NCBI GenBank assembly: GCA_965198565.1
Contig: OZ240665.1
Coordinates: forward strand, 1,426,001-1,490,000
Direction of reading: 5' to 3'
Length of the DNA stretch: 64,000 bases
Source: LMUY01 sp965198565
GTDB taxonomy: Bacteria > Pseudomonadota > Alphaproteobacteria > Acetobacterales > Acetobacteraceae
Below the pieces are notes generated by a model. It did no database searches and was not told the DNA's origin. It saw only the letters and a list, made by a program, of their open reading frames with translations. Of the stretch, positions 63,007-64,000 are shown in pieces. Each line of letters opens with the position of its first letter. Positions within the stretch are counted from its first letter, which is position 1. The translations under genes and the position numbers were made by a program.

Positions 63007-63891
63007 ATGCGGCCGTGGCGTGGGACTTTCACAGTGATGGTCACGCCGTTCACGCCAGATGGAGCGTTGGACTTGCCCGGCTTGCGCCGCTTCGTCGAAT
63101 GGCAGATCACCGAAGGCATCCACGGGTTGATCCCGCTGGGCTCCACGGGCAAGTTCCTCTCTCTCTCCGATGAGGAGCATGAGGCGGTTGCACGCACCGT
63201 GATCGAGCAGGCGGCCGGGCGGGTCCCCGTGGTAGTCGGCACCGGAGCAGAAGATACACGCGAGGCGGTCCGCCTGTCCCGCCGGGCCCAGCGGCTTGGG
63301 GCGGATGGGGTGATGATCATTCCGCCATTTTACTGCACGCCGACCGAGGATGAAATCTATCACCACTACAAGACGATTGGCGACGCGATCGGACTGCCGA
63401 TCATGGTCTACAACAACCCGGCTACGGCCAATGTGGATCTGGTCCCGCCGCTGCTCTGGCTCGGCTTTCGGCAATCCCGAACTGCTGCTACGTCAAGGAA
63501 TCGACTCTCGACATCACGCGGGTGCGTGACATCATCCACCTTTGCAAACGACGGATGACGGTATTTGGAGGCATCCTCGGGTTCGAATCCTTCGTGGCCG
63601 GCGCGGCCGGCTGGGTGGCCGTCGCATCGAACGCCGCTCCCGGCCCGCTCAGCAAGCTGTACATTCTCGTGGCTGAGCAAGATCGGGTTCGCGACGGCCG
63701 GGAACTCTACCACCAGTATGGCCCACTGATCGAGTTGTCGGTGGGCAGCGGTACGTCGCTGGCAGCAAAGCACTGTTGCACCACAGGGCATGCCTGCTGG
63801 AAAACCGCGCCCACCTCGACTGCCGCTATCGCCAGATCTCGACAGGGCTGTCGCGGAATTGGTGCAGAGCTTGGGACTGGCTACCTCATGA
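63007..63891 (+). pseudogene. DapA-family (dihydrodipicolinate synthase-like) lyase with several frameshifts
   Basis: The 5' part, MRPWRGTFTVMVTPFTPDGA with GLIPLGSTGKFLSLSDEEHE and MIIPPFYCTPTEDEIYHHYK, is a DapA-type TIM barrel. Near 63465 the frame shifts and goes on as CCYVKESTLDITRVRDIIHL, with the Schiff-base Lys in VKES, then GGILGFESFVAGAAGWVAVA. Another shift near 63735-63785 leads to GMPAGKPRPPRLPLSPDLDR and the TGA at 63889-63891. Two or three indels would restore about 295 residues. Confidence 0.8.
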
Positions 63892-63962
63892 TCGACCGGT
63901 CAGCTTGTGGCCGCCTGGGCAGACGCCCGGGCGTAGCGGCTGGCCGGACGAGGGAGGGCGAA

Positions 63963-64000
63963 ATGCTCACGCAATGTCCGACCGGTGTATTCGGTCCGGA
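63963..64000 (+). CDS. Start of an unidentified gene (partial)
   Basis: An ATG at 63963 follows GAGGGAGGGCGAA, a strong ribosome site, and reads MLTQCPTGVFGP to the window edge. Too short to assign. Confidence 0.5.
   Translation, partial: MLTQCPTGVFGP

Overview
This is a high-GC window packed with genes, many of them translationally coupled through ATGA, GTGA or TTGA overlaps. A COQ9-family protein, peptide deformylase, ribosomal protein S21 and Zwf, together with the large number of ABC importers for amines, peptides and amides, point to an alphaproteobacterium. A Rhodospirillales/Acetobacteraceae-like soil or plant-associated heterotroph is my best guess; the genus cannot be fixed from this window. 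No rRNA, tRNA or CRISPR array was seen.

Layout. 1-3.1 kb: a polyamine-type (Pot) ABC importer on the minus strand. 3.1-11.2 kb: two M24 'aminopeptidase-fold' proteins that have lost the metal ligands, a class I glutamine amidotransferase and a complete peptide-type (Dpp) ABC importer. 11.3-12.6 kb: a frameshifted flavin-dependent (LLM class) monooxygenase. 12.6-17.2 kb: an AT-richer block with a glycosyltransferase, a hexapeptide acyltransferase and a preATP-grasp/methyltransferase fusion, bounded by a palindromic repeat and an IS5-type element. 17.3-23.5 kb: housekeeping genes (COQ9, def, rpsU, zwf), two tandem lipoproteins and a hydroxyacid dehydrogenase. 23.6-28.0 kb: a coupled operon of a TPR-glycosyltransferase, a DegT-type aminotransferase and a methyltransferase. 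28.0-29.7 kb: decayed transposases.

29.7-36.9 kb: a second Dpp-type importer, a divergent amidohydrolase with a pair of palindromic sites between them, and an ABC ATPase relic. 36.9-47.6 kb: an amide/urea scavenging region with a five-gene urea-type ABC importer, two amidase-signature enzymes, an AtzG-like small protein, a cysteine hydrolase of the carbamoylsarcosine amidase type, RidA, a relic of hydantoinase A and a flavin monooxygenase. 47.7-48.7 kb: a truncated TPR gene next to a fused IS110/IS630 scar. 48.7-52.1 kb: a coupled HpaB-type hydroxylase, DUF1028 and M20-like operon. 52.6-58.3 kb: a second Pot-type importer with a divergent LysR regulator and class II aldolase. 58.4-62.1 kb: a TauD-type dioxygenase and a polar amino acid importer with two paralogous binding proteins, one permease and no ATPase in view. 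62.1-63.9 kb: pseudogenes (MaoC-like, CoA-transferase, DapA-like), then the first codons of an unidentified gene.

Taken together this looks like a nitrogen- and carbon-scavenging accessory region: six recognisable importers, each beside hydrolases or oxygenases, interrupted by transposon scars and decaying genes. The most unusual items are the paired metal-less M24 proteins, the degraded M20 protein coupled to DUF1028 and HpaB, the preATP-grasp/methyltransferase fusion, the twin palindromes near 34.9 kb with a possible ATC start codon, and a stop-start junction that has been tandemly duplicated at the left edge.
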